A DNA stretch of 64,000 nt from Achromobacter denitrificans NBRC 15125 (lineage in GTDB: Bacteria; Pseudomonadota; Gammaproteobacteria; Burkholderiales; Burkholderiaceae_B): positions 83,896 through 147,895 of the forward strand of contig NZ_BCTQ01000015.1 in the NCBI RefSeq assembly GCF_001571365.1, in the 5' to 3' direction. The notes beneath the pieces were generated by a model. That model was not told where the DNA came from and did no database searches. It saw only the letters and a list, made by a program, of their open reading frames with translations. Shown piece by piece: positions 1-8,682 of the stretch. Within the stretch, counting starts at the first letter, position 1; each line of letters starts with the position of its first letter. Position numbers and translations under genes: made by a program.

Positions 1-3000
1 CCAGTCGTTGTCGACCAGCCCGGCCTGCTTGGCCTCGGCTTCCGACACCCACACGTGGGGGCCGCCGCGGCTCAGCGTCAGCATGCGCAGGTTGTCCGAG
101 TACGTGCTGTGGATGCCCCACTTCTGGTGCGGCGTCAGCCAGTTCAGGACCAATTCCTTCTCGCCGTTCGGATAGCGGCCCAGCATGGGCGCGACCGTCT
201 TGGTGTCGATGGCCGGCTTGTAGACGCAGAAGCCCTCGCCGAAGTCCAGCATCCAGCGGTGATCCTGGTAGAACTGCTGGCGGCCGGTCAGCGTGCGCCA
301 TGGGATCAGCTCATGCACGTTGGTATAGCCGGCGTTGTAGCTGACCTCTTCGCTCTCCAGGCCCGACCAGGTCGGCGCGGAGATGATCTTGCGCGGCTGC
401 GCCTGGATGTCGCGGAAGCGGATCTTGTCGTGCTCGCGGCCCACGGCCAGGTGGGTGTGGTCGCGCCCGGTGATCTTGCCTAGCGCTTCCCAGGCCTTGA
501 CGGACACGTGGCCGTTGGTTTCGGGCGCGAAGGTCAGGATCATCTCGGCCGCGTCGATCGCGGTGTCCAGGCGCGGACGGCCCTGGCTCACACCGGTGTC
601 GGCCACGCTGTCGTTGATGCCCGCGAGCTCGCGCACTTCATGCTCGGTGTTCCAGTTGATGCCCTTGCCGCCGTTGCCCAGCTTGTCCAGCAAGGGGCCG
701 ACCGACGTGAACTTGCGGTAGATGTCGTTGTAGTCGCGCTCGACCACCGTCATGGACGGGGCGGTCTTGCCCGGCACCAGGTCGCATTCGCCCAGCTTCC
801 AGTCGCGCGGCTCGAAGGCCTGGCCCAGTTCTCCCGGGGTGTCGTGCATCAGCGGCGTCAGCACCAGGTCGCGGCGCTTGCCCAGGTACGGGCCGCCGAT
901 CTCGCTGAAGCGCTTGGCCAGCAGCTTGTAGATCTCCCAGTCGGTCTTGCTTTCCCACAGCGGCTGCACGGCTTCGCTCAGCGGGTGGATGAACGGGTGC
1001 ATGTCCGAGGTGTTGAGATCGTCCTTTTCGTACCAGGTCGCGGTGGGCAGCACGATGTCGCCGTACAGGCAGGTCGTGCTCATGCGGAAGTCCAGCACCG
1101 TCAGCAGGTCGAGCTTGCCTTCGGCCGCGTCGTCCTCGCGGGTGACTTCCGTCGGCTTGATCGCGTGGGCCTCGTCGCCGAATACGGCGTTCTGCGTGCC
1201 CAGCAGGTACTTCAGGAAGTACTCGTGGCCCTTGCCGCTGGAGCCCAGGATGTTGGAGCGCCACACGAACATATTGCGCGGGAAGTTGGCGGGGTCGTCC
1301 GGGTTCTCGCACGCCATCTGCAGTTCGCCCGACTTCATCTTCTCGACGGCGTGGGCCACCGGGTCCTTGCCGGCGGCGTCCGCCTCGGCGACCAGATCCA
1401 GCGGGTTGCCGCGCAACTGCGGCGCGGACGGCAGCCAGCCCATGCGCTCGGCGCGGGCGTTCAGGTCGATCATGCTGAGATCGCCGTACTTGCCGCGGTC
1501 GGCGGTGGGGCCCAGCACTTCCTGCACGTTCAGCTTCTCATGGCGCCACTGGCTGGTGTGGGCGTAGAAGAACGAGGTGCCGTTCATCTGCCGCGGCGGG
1601 CGCACCCAGTCGGAGGCGAAGGCCAGCGGGGCCCAGCCGAACTGCGGGCGCAGCTTTTCCTGGCCCACGTAGTGCGCCCAGCCGCCGCCGCTCTTGCCCA
1701 CGCAGCCGCACATCATCAGCATATTGATGATGCCGCGGTAGATCATGTCCATGTGGTACCAGTGGTTCAGGCCGGCGCCGACGATGACCATGGACTTGCC
1801 TTCGGTATCGTGGGCGTTCTGCGCGAACTCGCGCGCCACCTGGATCACTTGCGCGCGCGGCACGCCGGTGTGCTTTTCCTGCCAGGCCGGCGTGTAGGGC
1901 ACGTCGTCGTCATAGGAGGTGGCGACGTTGCCGCCGCCCAGGCCGCGGTCCAGGCCGTAGTTGGCCATCTGCAGGTCGTACACCGTGGCCACCAGGGCCT
2001 CGCTGCCGTCGGCCATCCGGATGCGCCGCGCCGGGACGTTGCGCACCTGCAGTTCGCCGTGCTCGCTGCCGAAGTACGGGAAACCCACGCCGACCACGGC
2101 GTCGGACTTGCCCACCAGCGTCAGCACGGGCTCGATCTCGCGGCCGCTGCCGCCGTCCTTGGACTCCAGGTTCCAGCGGCCCACCTTCTCGCCGCCATTG
2201 ACCGCGCCTTCGCCCCAGCGGAAGCCGATGCTGCCGTTGGGCGCCACCAGGTCGCCGGTGCCGGCGTCCAGCACCAGCGTCTTCCAATCCGGGTTGTTCT
2301 GTTCGCCCAGGGCGCCGTCCAGGTGCGAGGCGCGCAGGAAATGGTCGGGCGCGTAGAAGCCGTCGCGCTCCTTCAGCAGCACCAGCATGGGCATGTCGGT
2401 GTAGCGGCGGACATAGTGGCGGAAATAGGTCGACGCGCCCGAGAGGTGGAATTCCTTCAGGATCACGTGGCCCATGGCCATCGCCAGCGCGGCGTCGGTG
2501 CCCTGCTTCGGGGCCAGCCAGATGTCGCCGAACTTCACCATTTCGCCGAAGTCGCTCGACACGGCCACGGTCTTGGTGCCCTTGTAGCGGACTTCGGTAT
2601 AGAAGTGGGCGTCGGGCGTGCGGGTCTGGGGCACGTTGGAGCCCCACACCATGAGATAGGTCGAGTTGTACCAATCGGCCGATTCCGGCACGTCGGTCTG
2701 CTCGCCCCACACCTGCGGGCTGGCCGGCGGCAGGTCGCAGTACCAGTCGTAGAAGCTCAGGCAGGCGCCGCCCAGCAGGCTCAGGTAGCGGGCGCCGGCG
2801 GCGTAGCTGACCATGGACATGGCCGGGATGGGCGAAAAGCCGATCAGGCGGTCGGGGCCGAACTTCTTGATCGTGAACGCGTTGGCGGCGGCGATGATCT
2901 CGGTCGCGGTATCCCAGTCGGCGCGCACGAACCCGCCCAGGCCGCGCACGGCCTTATAGCGCTTGGCGCGGACCGGGTCCTGGCTGATCCATTCCCAGGC

Positions 3001-3399
3001 GGCGATCGGATCCATGGTCTTGCGGGCCTCGCGCCACATTTCCATCAGGCGGCCGCGGATCATCGGATACTTCACGCGCTGCGCCGAATACACGTACCAG
3101 CTGTAGGAGGCGCCTCGCGGACAGCCGCGGGGCTCATGGTTGGGGAGGTCGGGCCGCGTGCGCGGGTAGTCCGTCTGCTGCGTTTCCCAGGTGATCAGGC
3201 CGTTCTTCACGTACACCTTCCAGGAGCAGGAGCCCGTGCAGTTCACCCCGTGCGTCGAGCGCACCACCTTGTCGTGCTGCCAGCGGGCGCGGTAGGCGTT
3301 CTCCCACTTGCGGTCTTCGTTGACCGTTTCGCCGTGACCGTCCGCGAAGGTGGACTTCACCCGCGACATGAACTTCAACCGGTCCAGAAAATGACTCAT
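1..3399 (-). CDS. narG: Respiratory nitrate reductase alpha subunit NarG (3' end outside window)
   Basis: Molybdenum catalytic subunit of the membrane-bound nitrate reductase, which reduces nitrate to nitrite on the cytoplasmic side using quinol electrons passed through NarH and NarI. 1133 codons are visible from the ATG at 3397-3399; the family is about 1240 residues, so roughly the last 100 lie beyond the edge, where narHJI is expected. The N-terminus starts MSHFLDRL and carries HGVNCTGSCSW with His50, Cys54 and Cys58, the FS0 iron-sulfur ligands of NarG. It is followed by WETQQTDYPRTRPDLPNHEP, typical of the family. A GGAG lies about 10 bases before the ATG. No frameshift is seen in the visible part. 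It is the last visible gene of narK1-narK2-narG on this strand. Confidence 0.97.
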   Translation of the reverse strand, partial: MSHFLDRLKFMSRVKSTFADGHGETVNEDRKWENAYRARWQHDKVVRSTHGVNCTGSCSWKVYVKNGLITWETQQTDYPRTRPDLPNHEPRGCPRGASYSWYVYSAQRVKYPMIRGRLMEMWREARKTMDPIAAWEWISQDPVRAKRYKAVRGLGGFVRADWDTATEIIAAANAFTIKKFGPDRLIGFSPIPAMSMVSYAAGARYLSLLGGACLSFYDWYCDLPPASPQVWGEQTDVPESADWYNSTYLMVWGSNVPQTRTPDAHFYTEVRYKGTKTVAVSSDFGEMVKFGDIWLAPKQGTDAALAMAMGHVILKEFHLSGASTYFRHYVRRYTDMPMLVLLKERDGFYAPDHFLRASHLDGALGEQNNPDWKTLVLDAGTGDLVAPNGSIGFRWGEGAVNGGEKVGRWNLESKDGGSGREIEPVLTLVGKSDAVVGVGFPYFGSEHGELQVRNVPARRIRMADGSEALVATVYDLQMANYGLDRGLGGGNVATSYDDDVPYTPAWQEKHTGVPRAQVIQVAREFAQNAHDTEGKSMVIVGAGLNHWYHMDMIYRGIINMLMMCGCVGKSGGGWAHYVGQEKLRPQFGWAPLAFASDWVRPPRQMNGTSFFYAHTSQWRHEKLNVQEVLGPTADRGKYGDLSMIDLNARAERMGWLPSAPQLRGNPLDLVAEADAAGKDPVAHAVEKMKSGELQMACENPDDPANFPRNMFVWRSNILGSSGKGHEYFLKYLLGTQNAVFGDEAHAIKPTEVTREDDAAEGKLDLLTVLDFRMSTTCLYGDIVLPTATWYEKDDLNTSDMHPFIHPLSEAVQPLWESKTDWEIYKLLAKRFSEIGGPYLGKRRDLVLTPLMHDTPGELGQAFEPRDWKLGECDLVPGKTAPSMTVVERDYNDIYRKFTSVGPLLDKLGNGGKGINWNTEHEVRELAGINDSVADTGVSQGRPRLDTAIDAAEMILTFAPETNGHVSVKAWEALGKITGRDHTHLAVGREHDKIRFRDIQAQPRKIISAPTWSGLESEEVSYNAGYTNVHELIPWRTLTGRQQFYQDHRWMLDFGEGFCVYKPAIDTKTVAPMLGRYPNGEKELVLNWLTPHQKWGIHSTYSDNLRMLTLSRGGPHVWVSEAEAKQAGLVDNDW

Positions 3400-3415
3400 T
3401 CTCTATTCTCCAAGA

Positions 3416-3434
3416 GCGCCGGCCCCGCCGGCGC
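3416..3434 (-). promoter_or_regulatory. GC hairpin in the narG leader
   Basis: Seven-base perfect inverted repeat (GCGCCGG/CCGGCGC) with a 5-base loop, just upstream of the narG ribosome-binding site and within the 156-base gap after narK2. It has no T-run on the minus strand, so it is not a convincing terminator. It could stabilise or process the narK-narG transcript; that is inference. Confidence 0.4.
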
Positions 3435-3486
3435 GTACTGCGATCGATGCTGTTGAAACCACTTTAGGCGCGGCCCGCTTCTAGGA

Positions 3487-3537
3487 CCATTCCCCGGTGG
3501 CATAGGCCGGGCGCGGCAGAATGACTAGACACCCCGG
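3487..3537 (-). promoter_or_regulatory. Bipartite element upstream of narG (copy 1)
   Basis: Two blocks, CCATTCCCCGG at 3487 and TGACTAGACACCCCGG at 3522-3537. Both recur upstream of narK1 (6297 and 6332-6347) with exactly the same 35-base offset, while the sequence between them differs. The TGACTAGACA core is the exact reverse complement of the narK1 copy. A shared nitrate- or redox-responsive activator site is the likely reading; the protein that binds is not known from the sequence. Confidence 0.5.
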
Positions 3538-3555
3538 CCAGGCCGATCCGGCGCC

Positions 3556-4941
3556 TCAGCACGGCACCGGCGCATTGCGCCGCCCGTAGTACCACCAGGT
3601 GATCACCAGGCAGGTGGCGTAGAAGCCGATGAAGCAATACAGCGCGGCCTGCACGCTGCCCGTCATCTCCAGCGAGGTGCCGAAGCTGCGCGGGATGAAG
3701 AAGCCGCCGTAGGCCCCGATCGCGCCCGAGAAGCCGAGAACGGCCGCCGATTCCTTGGCGGCGTCGGCCTGCGCCTGCTTCTGCGCGGCGGCATCCTTGC
3801 CCTTGGCGGCCTGCGTGCGCTCGCGCAGGAAGATCACCGGGATCATCCGGAACGTCGAACCGTTGCCCAGGCCGGTCAAGGCGAACAGCACGATGAACAT
3901 CGACAGGAAACCCGTGAAATCCCCCGGGCGGCCGCCGACCGGCAGGAAAGCGATCACGCCCAGCACGGCCGCGATCATGGCCGCGAAGGTGAACAGCGTG
4001 ACCCGCGCGCCGCCCACCTTGTCCGACACCCAGCCGCCCACGGGGCGCGTCAGCGAGCCGACCAGCGGCCCCAGGAACGCGTAGGCCATGGGATCGACCT
4101 GCGGGAACAGTGTCTTGGTCAGCATGGCGAAGCCCGCCGAGAAGCCGATGAAGGAGCCGAAGGTGCCCACGTACAGCCAGCACATCAGCCAGTTGTGCTT
4201 GCGCTTGAAAATCACGGCCTGGTCGGCGAAGGACGCGCGGGCGTCGGCGATATCGTTCATGCCGAACCACGCGGCGATGGAGGCCAGCGCGATCGGCACC
4301 ACCCAGACGAAGCCGGCGTTCTGCAGCCACAGGTTCTGCTGCGCCCCGTTCACGGTCACTTCCTGCGGCGCGCCGCCGGCCACGCCGAAGACGCCCACCG
4401 AGATCACCACCGGCACCACGAACTGCACCAGCGACACGCCCAGGTTGCCGATGCCCGCGTTCAGCCCCGTCGCCAGGCCTTTCTTCTCCTTGGGGAAGAA
4501 GAAGCTGATATTGGCCATGCTGGAGCTGAAGTTGCCGCCGCCCAGGCCGCACAGCAGCGCCAGGATCAGCAGCGTCGGAAAGGTGGTGGTCGGGTCGCGC
4601 AGCGCGAAACCCATGCCCAGCGCCGGGATCAGCAGCGAGGCGGTGGAGATGGCCGTCCACTTGCGTCCGCCGAAGACGGGCACCAGGAAGGAATAGAAGA
4701 TCCGCAGGGTCGCGCCCGACAGCGCGGGCAGCGCCGTGAGCCAGAACATCTGGTTCTTGGACAGCATGAAGCCGGCGCGGTCCAGGTTGACCACCACCAC
4801 GCTCCACAGCATCCAGATGCTGAAGGCCAGCATCAGCGCCGGGATCGAGATCCAGAGGTTGCGGTTGGCGACGCGCGCGCCGGTCTGTTTCCAGAAGCCG
4901 GGATTATCCGGCTCCCAGCGGGAAAGGACTTGAGTGGACAT
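3556..4941 (-). CDS. narK2: Nitrate/nitrite transporter NarK2 type (MFS)
   Basis: Inner-membrane major facilitator protein of 461 residues, the length of NarK/NarK2 nitrate-nitrite antiporters (about 460). These import nitrate for NarGHI and export the nitrite produced. The N-terminal WEPDNPGFWKQTGARVANRN followed by a first membrane segment is typical of NarK. A glycine-rich nitrate signature (NAGIGNLGVSLVQ, about residues 161-173) is visible. It lies 27 bases after narK1 and 156 bases before narG on the same strand, the narK1K2G order known from pseudomonads and other denitrifiers. Assignment as the NarK2 antiporter rather than a symporter rests on gene order and length. Confidence 0.92.
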   Translation of the reverse strand: MSTQVLSRWEPDNPGFWKQTGARVANRNLWISIPALMLAFSIWMLWSVVVVNLDRAGFMLSKNQMFWLTALPALSGATLRIFYSFLVPVFGGRKWTAISTASLLIPALGMGFALRDPTTTFPTLLILALLCGLGGGNFSSSMANISFFFPKEKKGLATGLNAGIGNLGVSLVQFVVPVVISVGVFGVAGGAPQEVTVNGAQQNLWLQNAGFVWVVPIALASIAAWFGMNDIADARASFADQAVIFKRKHNWLMCWLYVGTFGSFIGFSAGFAMLTKTLFPQVDPMAYAFLGPLVGSLTRPVGGWVSDKVGGARVTLFTFAAMIAAVLGVIAFLPVGGRPGDFTGFLSMFIVLFALTGLGNGSTFRMIPVIFLRERTQAAKGKDAAAQKQAQADAAKESAAVLGFSGAIGAYGGFFIPRSFGTSLEMTGSVQAALYCFIGFYATCLVITWWYYGRRNAPVPC

Positions 4942-4968
4942 AGGATTCTCGCAGGAGGTACGGGTAAA

Positions 4969-6228
4969 TCAGGCGGCTTGCTGCCGGGCAATGGCCGCGC
5001 TTTCCGGCCGGAAACTGAAGTGCATGAAAATGAGGGAGACGCAGACGGTGCCGTACAGCAGCATGAAGGCGCTGGAGCGGATGCCGGTCAGGTCCAGCAG
5101 CACGCCGAACATGATGGGCAGCACGAACCCGCCCAGGCCGCCGGCCAGGCCGACGATGCCGGAGACGGCGCCGATGTTCTCGCCGAACTCGTCAGAGATG
5201 AACTTGAAGACCGAGGCCTTGCCGATCGCCATCGCGATGCCCACGATGAACAGCAGGACGGTGAAGCTGACCGGTCCCAGCGCGATGTCGAAGCTGCGCG
5301 GGCCGCCGGCGGTCAGCACGGTGAAATGCGTCTGCGGATAGCTGAGGATGAAGAAGGCCACCCAGCACACCCACATGACCCACCAGGTCGTCTTGTAGGC
5401 GCCGTAGCGGTCGGAGATCCATCCGCCCACGGCGCGCAGCACGCCGCCGGGCAGCGAGAAGCAGGCCGCCAGCAGCGCCGCCAGCTTCATGTCGAAGCCG
5501 TACTCGCCGATGTAGTACTTGGTCATCCACAGCGCCAGGGCCACGTAGCCGCCGAACACCACCGAGTAGTACTGGCAATAGCGCCAGACGCGGGGGTCCT
5601 TCAGCATGGCGAACTGCGCCGAGAGGCTTGCGCCGCTCTTGACGCGGTGCGACGGATCGGACGCCGAAAACACCCAGAACAGGATGGCCGTGACCAACAG
5701 CGCCACCGCGTACACCTTGGGCACGATGACCCAGGAGCCGCCGGCCGCCGCGATCAGGGCCGGCGCCACGAACTTGGTGATGGCGGAGCCCGAGTTGCCG
5801 GCGCCGAACACGCCCATGGCCAGCCCCTGCTTGTTGCGCGGGAACCAGCGCGCCACGTAGGGCGTGCCCACCGAGAACGAACCGCCCGTCAGGCCCACGA
5901 ACAGCGCCAGCACCAGGAACTGCCAGTATTCCGTCGCATAGGACATCAGCCAGATCGGCACGACGGCCAGCAGCATCAGGATGAAGAACACCGGGCGGCC
6001 GCCGTAGCGGTCCGTCCAGATGCCCAGCGGCACCCGCACCAGCGAACCGGTCAGCACCGGCATGGCGGCCAACAGGCCGAACTGCGTTTCGGACAGGCCC
6101 AGCTGCGTCTTGATGGGGATGCCCAGCACGGCGAAGATCATCCACACCGCGAAACAGATGGTGAAGGCGAACGTACTGGATATCAGGACCCGCATCGGCG
6201 CGCCGGCCGAGGAATGACTTGCTGCCAT
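4969..6228 (-). CDS. narK1: Nitrate transporter NarK1 type (MFS)
   Basis: Major facilitator protein of 419 residues, shorter than its neighbour NarK2 and similar in length to NarK1-type nitrate/proton symporters. The family signature GVFGAGNSGSAITKF is visible around residues 138-152, and a cytoplasmic IWTDRYGGRP loop follows membrane segment two or three. Start ATG at 6226-6228 has a GAGAG-type ribosome site. It is the first gene of narK1-narK2-narG, so its upstream region (6229-6449) probably holds the operon promoter. Symporter function is inferred from family and order. Confidence 0.92.
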   Translation of the reverse strand: MAASHSSAGAPMRVLISSTFAFTICFAVWMIFAVLGIPIKTQLGLSETQFGLLAAMPVLTGSLVRVPLGIWTDRYGGRPVFFILMLLAVVPIWLMSYATEYWQFLVLALFVGLTGGSFSVGTPYVARWFPRNKQGLAMGVFGAGNSGSAITKFVAPALIAAAGGSWVIVPKVYAVALLVTAILFWVFSASDPSHRVKSGASLSAQFAMLKDPRVWRYCQYYSVVFGGYVALALWMTKYYIGEYGFDMKLAALLAACFSLPGGVLRAVGGWISDRYGAYKTTWWVMWVCWVAFFILSYPQTHFTVLTAGGPRSFDIALGPVSFTVLLFIVGIAMAIGKASVFKFISDEFGENIGAVSGIVGLAGGLGGFVLPIMFGVLLDLTGIRSSAFMLLYGTVCVSLIFMHFSFRPESAAIARQQAA

Positions 6229-6296
6229 GGTTGCTCTCGCTTTGCTCTCGAAGACTTCTCACTTGTCGCTAGCCTAGGGACAGCGCGCCGAGGGGG

Positions 6297-6347
6297 CCAT
6301 TCGCCGGCTGACCAGAAGCCCCATGCCGATGTGTCTAGTCACCCCGG
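6297..6347 (-). promoter_or_regulatory. Bipartite element upstream of narK1 (copy 2)
   Basis: Blocks CCATTCGCCGG at 6297 and TGTCTAGTCACCCCGG at 6332-6347 match the element at 3487-3537 with identical 35-base spacing. It lies about 70-120 bases ahead of the narK1 start, a normal distance for an activator site. Confidence 0.5.
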
Positions 6348-6361
6348 AGTTCCGGCCGGGC

Positions 6362-6375
6362 TTGCGCTGGATCAA
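6362..6375. promoter_or_regulatory. FNR/ANR-type box between narK1 and nnrS
   Basis: TTGCGctggATCAA matches the FNR/ANR/DNR consensus TTGAT-N4-ATCAA at 8 of 10 fixed bases, with one perfect half-site. An AT-rich TATTAAT at 6406-6412 lies downstream on the plus strand at a distance fitting a class II FNR promoter for nnrS. The same box may also serve narK1 on the other strand. Confidence 0.6.
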
Positions 6376-6449
6376 TTTCCGGCGCTGGCGGGGAAGCGTC
6401 TGGCGTATTAATATGTATTTCAAATACACCTTTAAACCCGCAGGTCCCC

Positions 6450-6515
6450 ATGAGCACGCCGGGCCGCCCCAAGGGCGAATACCGGAATGCGCAGCATGAA
6501 GGTAATCAAAAGTGA
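6450..6515 (+). CDS. 21-residue micro-ORF ahead of nnrS
   Basis: ATG at 6450 opens a 21-codon frame ending TGA at 6513-6515. The peptide includes PGRPKGEYRNAQHEG and is basic and polar. Its stop overlaps the GTG start of nnrS (GTGA), which suggests translational coupling. The first codons of both frames are nearly the same (ATGAGCACG and GTGAGCACG). It lies downstream of the FNR-type box and AT-rich promoter, so it would be in the nnrS mRNA. It may be a leader peptide or a small protein; no function is recognised. Confidence 0.45.
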   Translation: MSTPGRPKGEYRNAQHEGNQK

Positions 6516-7762
6516 GCACGCTGCTGAACATCGACGAACCCGACCAGGCCTCGCGCCGCGCGCGCCCGCAGTGGCGCGCCTTCACCGAAATGGGGTTCCG
6601 CCCGCTGTACCTGGGCGGCTGCTTCTGGGCGCTGGCCTCCGTGCTGCTATGGGTGCACGCCCCGAGCCTGCTGACCGGCGTGCTGGGCGGCATGCCCTGG
6701 CATGCGCACGAAATGCTGTGGGGTTTCGTCGCCACCATCGCCGCGGGGTTCCTGCTGACGGCGGGCGCCAACTGGACCGGCAAGAACCCCTTGCGCGGCA
6801 ACGCCCTGGCGGCGCTCTGCGCGGTGTGGATCGTGGCGCGCGTGGGCTATCTGGTTCCGGGACGGCCCGCGTTCGTCGTCGCCGCGGCGGCCGACCTGCT
6901 GTTCTTCCTGTGGGCCGCCGCCGCGCTGGGCCGCGCCGTGGCCGTCACGCGCAACCGGCGCAACTATGGGGTGCCCCTGCTGCTGCTGGCGCTGGGCGCC
7001 ACCAACGCGCTCTATCTCTGGGCCACGGTGCAGGGCGACTACTTCGCGCTGATGCGCTACTTCAATGCCGGCCTGCTCAGCATGGCCGTGCTGACGCTCC
7101 TGATCGCCCGCCGCATCCTGCCCTTCTTCGCGAAGCGGGCCGTGGCCGGGCTGGACATCCCGCCGCACACGCGCAGCGGCCACTGGCAGCTGGGCGCGGG
7201 CGCGCTCGCCATCGCCTGCCTGCTGGCGGACCGGCCGCGGGTCGCCGCGCTGGCCCTGGCCGCGACCGGCCTGATCGCCCTGGCGCAATGGATATCGTGG
7301 AAGCCCTGGGCGGCGCGCCGCGTGCCGCTGCTGTGGATTCTGTACGCGGGCTATCTCGGCCTGGGCATCGGCCTGCTGGTCGGCGCGGCGCAACTGGCCG
7401 GCTACGTGCTGCGCACCGCCTGGCCCGCGCACGTAATCGGCGTGGCCGGGTTCTCGGTGCTGATCATCGGCATGGTGACGCGCACCGCGCTGGGCCACCT
7501 GGGGCGGCCGCTGCAGACGGACCGCAGCATGGTCGCCAGCTACGCGCTGGTCATCCTGGCCGCGCTGCTGCGCCTGGCCGCCCTGCTGCCCACCACCGCC
7601 ATGCTCGGCCTGCTGCACGCCTCGGCCACCGCCTGGGCGCTGGCCTTCGCGCTGTACCTGTGGCGCTTCTTCCCCCTGATGATCCGGCCGCGGGCCGATG
7701 CGCCCCAGGCCGCCGCGCCCGTGATGCGCGTGGTGCCGGCGGTCCGGCGCCCCGCCGCCTGA
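6512..7762 (+). CDS. nnrS: NnrS family haem-copper membrane protein
   Basis: Polytopic inner-membrane protein of 416 residues with about twelve hydrophobic segments. NnrS proteins are haem- and copper-containing and protect against nitric oxide; they are usually controlled by NO-responsive FNR-family regulators. The family-typical FRPLYLGGCFWAL (about residues 30-42) and MPWHAHEMLWGF (about 62-73) with conserved histidines are present. GTG start at 6512, overlapping the stop of the upstream micro-ORF. It is divergent from narK1 across a shared regulatory region, which fits a role in coping with NO made during nitrate respiration. Confidence 0.9.
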   Translation: MSTLLNIDEPDQASRRARPQWRAFTEMGFRPLYLGGCFWALASVLLWVHAPSLLTGVLGGMPWHAHEMLWGFVATIAAGFLLTAGANWTGKNPLRGNALAALCAVWIVARVGYLVPGRPAFVVAAAADLLFFLWAAAALGRAVAVTRNRRNYGVPLLLLALGATNALYLWATVQGDYFALMRYFNAGLLSMAVLTLLIARRILPFFAKRAVAGLDIPPHTRSGHWQLGAGALAIACLLADRPRVAALALAATGLIALAQWISWKPWAARRVPLLWILYAGYLGLGIGLLVGAAQLAGYVLRTAWPAHVIGVAGFSVLIIGMVTRTALGHLGRPLQTDRSMVASYALVILAALLRLAALLPTTAMLGLLHASATAWALAFALYLWRFFPLMIRPRADAPQAAAPVMRVVPAVRRPAA

Positions 7763-7775
7763 GCGCCCGCCGCGT

Positions 7776-8609
7776 TCAGCCGCGCGTTTCGCGCCGGCGC
7801 GTGGCCGCCAGCTGCTGCTTCATGGCCTTGAGCCAGGCCTTGACCTGCTGCATGTCGACGAACTGCGATAGTTCGAATTCGAGTTCGCCGATGTATTCCT
7901 GGGCATCGGCGATTTCCGCATCCAGGTCTTCCATCAGGTCCGCGGGATCGATGGATTGCGCGGGGTCGAAGTGGTATTTGGCCTTGAAGCCGTCTTCCGC
8001 CGCCGCAATGGCGCCAGCCAGGATGGCAAGCTGCGCCTCCAGCGCCCGGTTGTATTGCGCGTAGCGGTCCTCGTCGATCTCGGCCTGCCGCTCGGGGCCG
8101 GCGGCCGCCAGCGCCTCGATTTCCGCGAGCGCCTCCGGATTTGGGGCGCCGTCCGCCGGTCCTGGCGGCGTCGGCGCGTTGTCCTCGTCCTCTTTGCCCT
8201 CTTCGTCCTCCAGCTCGGCGTCGTAGTCCGAGCCGCCATGCTTCAGATACAGGGCCTTCAACCTCTCCAGATCGCATTCCGCCGGCGTGCCGTCCAGCAC
8301 CATGGCGTCCAGCGTCTCCTGCGCCAGCTGCGCCGCGATTTCGGACGCCAGGGCCCGTTCCGCCTTGGTCAGTTCCTTCTGCTTGCAGGCATGGTCGAAG
8401 CAGGCCACCAGCCTGGCCTTCAGCTCGACTTCGACCGTTTCCAGCGGCGCCAGCGCGTCTTCGTATTTCTTCTGGTACTCCGGCTGCACGGTCTGCCACA
8501 AGCGCAGGCGGGCGCGCTCCGTTTCCAGCGTCCGCGCGAGCGACTCGAATCTCTGGCGTTGCGGCGGCGTGGCGGATGCCGGCTGCGCGGCGGACGTGTT
8601 TGCTTGCAT
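7776..8609 (-). CDS. Hypothetical acidic coiled-coil protein
   Basis: 277 residues, with no signal peptide or membrane segment. Long helical stretches rich in Ala, Glu and Leu flank a strongly acidic central linker (about residues 130-150). The pattern resembles helical proteins of pseudomonads and relatives sometimes annotated as DnaJ-like, but no J-domain HPD motif is visible, so that label is not supported. The last 20 residues are basic. It is convergent with nnrS across a 13-base gap. Function unknown. Confidence 0.7.
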   Translation of the reverse strand: MQANTSAAQPASATPPQRQRFESLARTLETERARLRLWQTVQPEYQKKYEDALAPLETVEVELKARLVACFDHACKQKELTKAERALASEIAAQLAQETLDAMVLDGTPAECDLERLKALYLKHGGSDYDAELEDEEGKEDEDNAPTPPGPADGAPNPEALAEIEALAAAGPERQAEIDEDRYAQYNRALEAQLAILAGAIAAAEDGFKAKYHFDPAQSIDPADLMEDLDAEIADAQEYIGELEFELSQFVDMQQVKAWLKAMKQQLAATRRRETRG

Positions 8610-8682
8610 GGAAGGAACCTGGGCAGGCGGCGCGATGCGCGCCGCGAAATGATCGGAGCGCCATTTTAGACGCCCCGCAGGC

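Noticed and set aside
508..3456. 982-codon open frame on the plus strand opposite narG
   Set aside because: Antisense shadow of narG caused by high GC; the product is His/Ala/Val/Arg-rich without any family motif.
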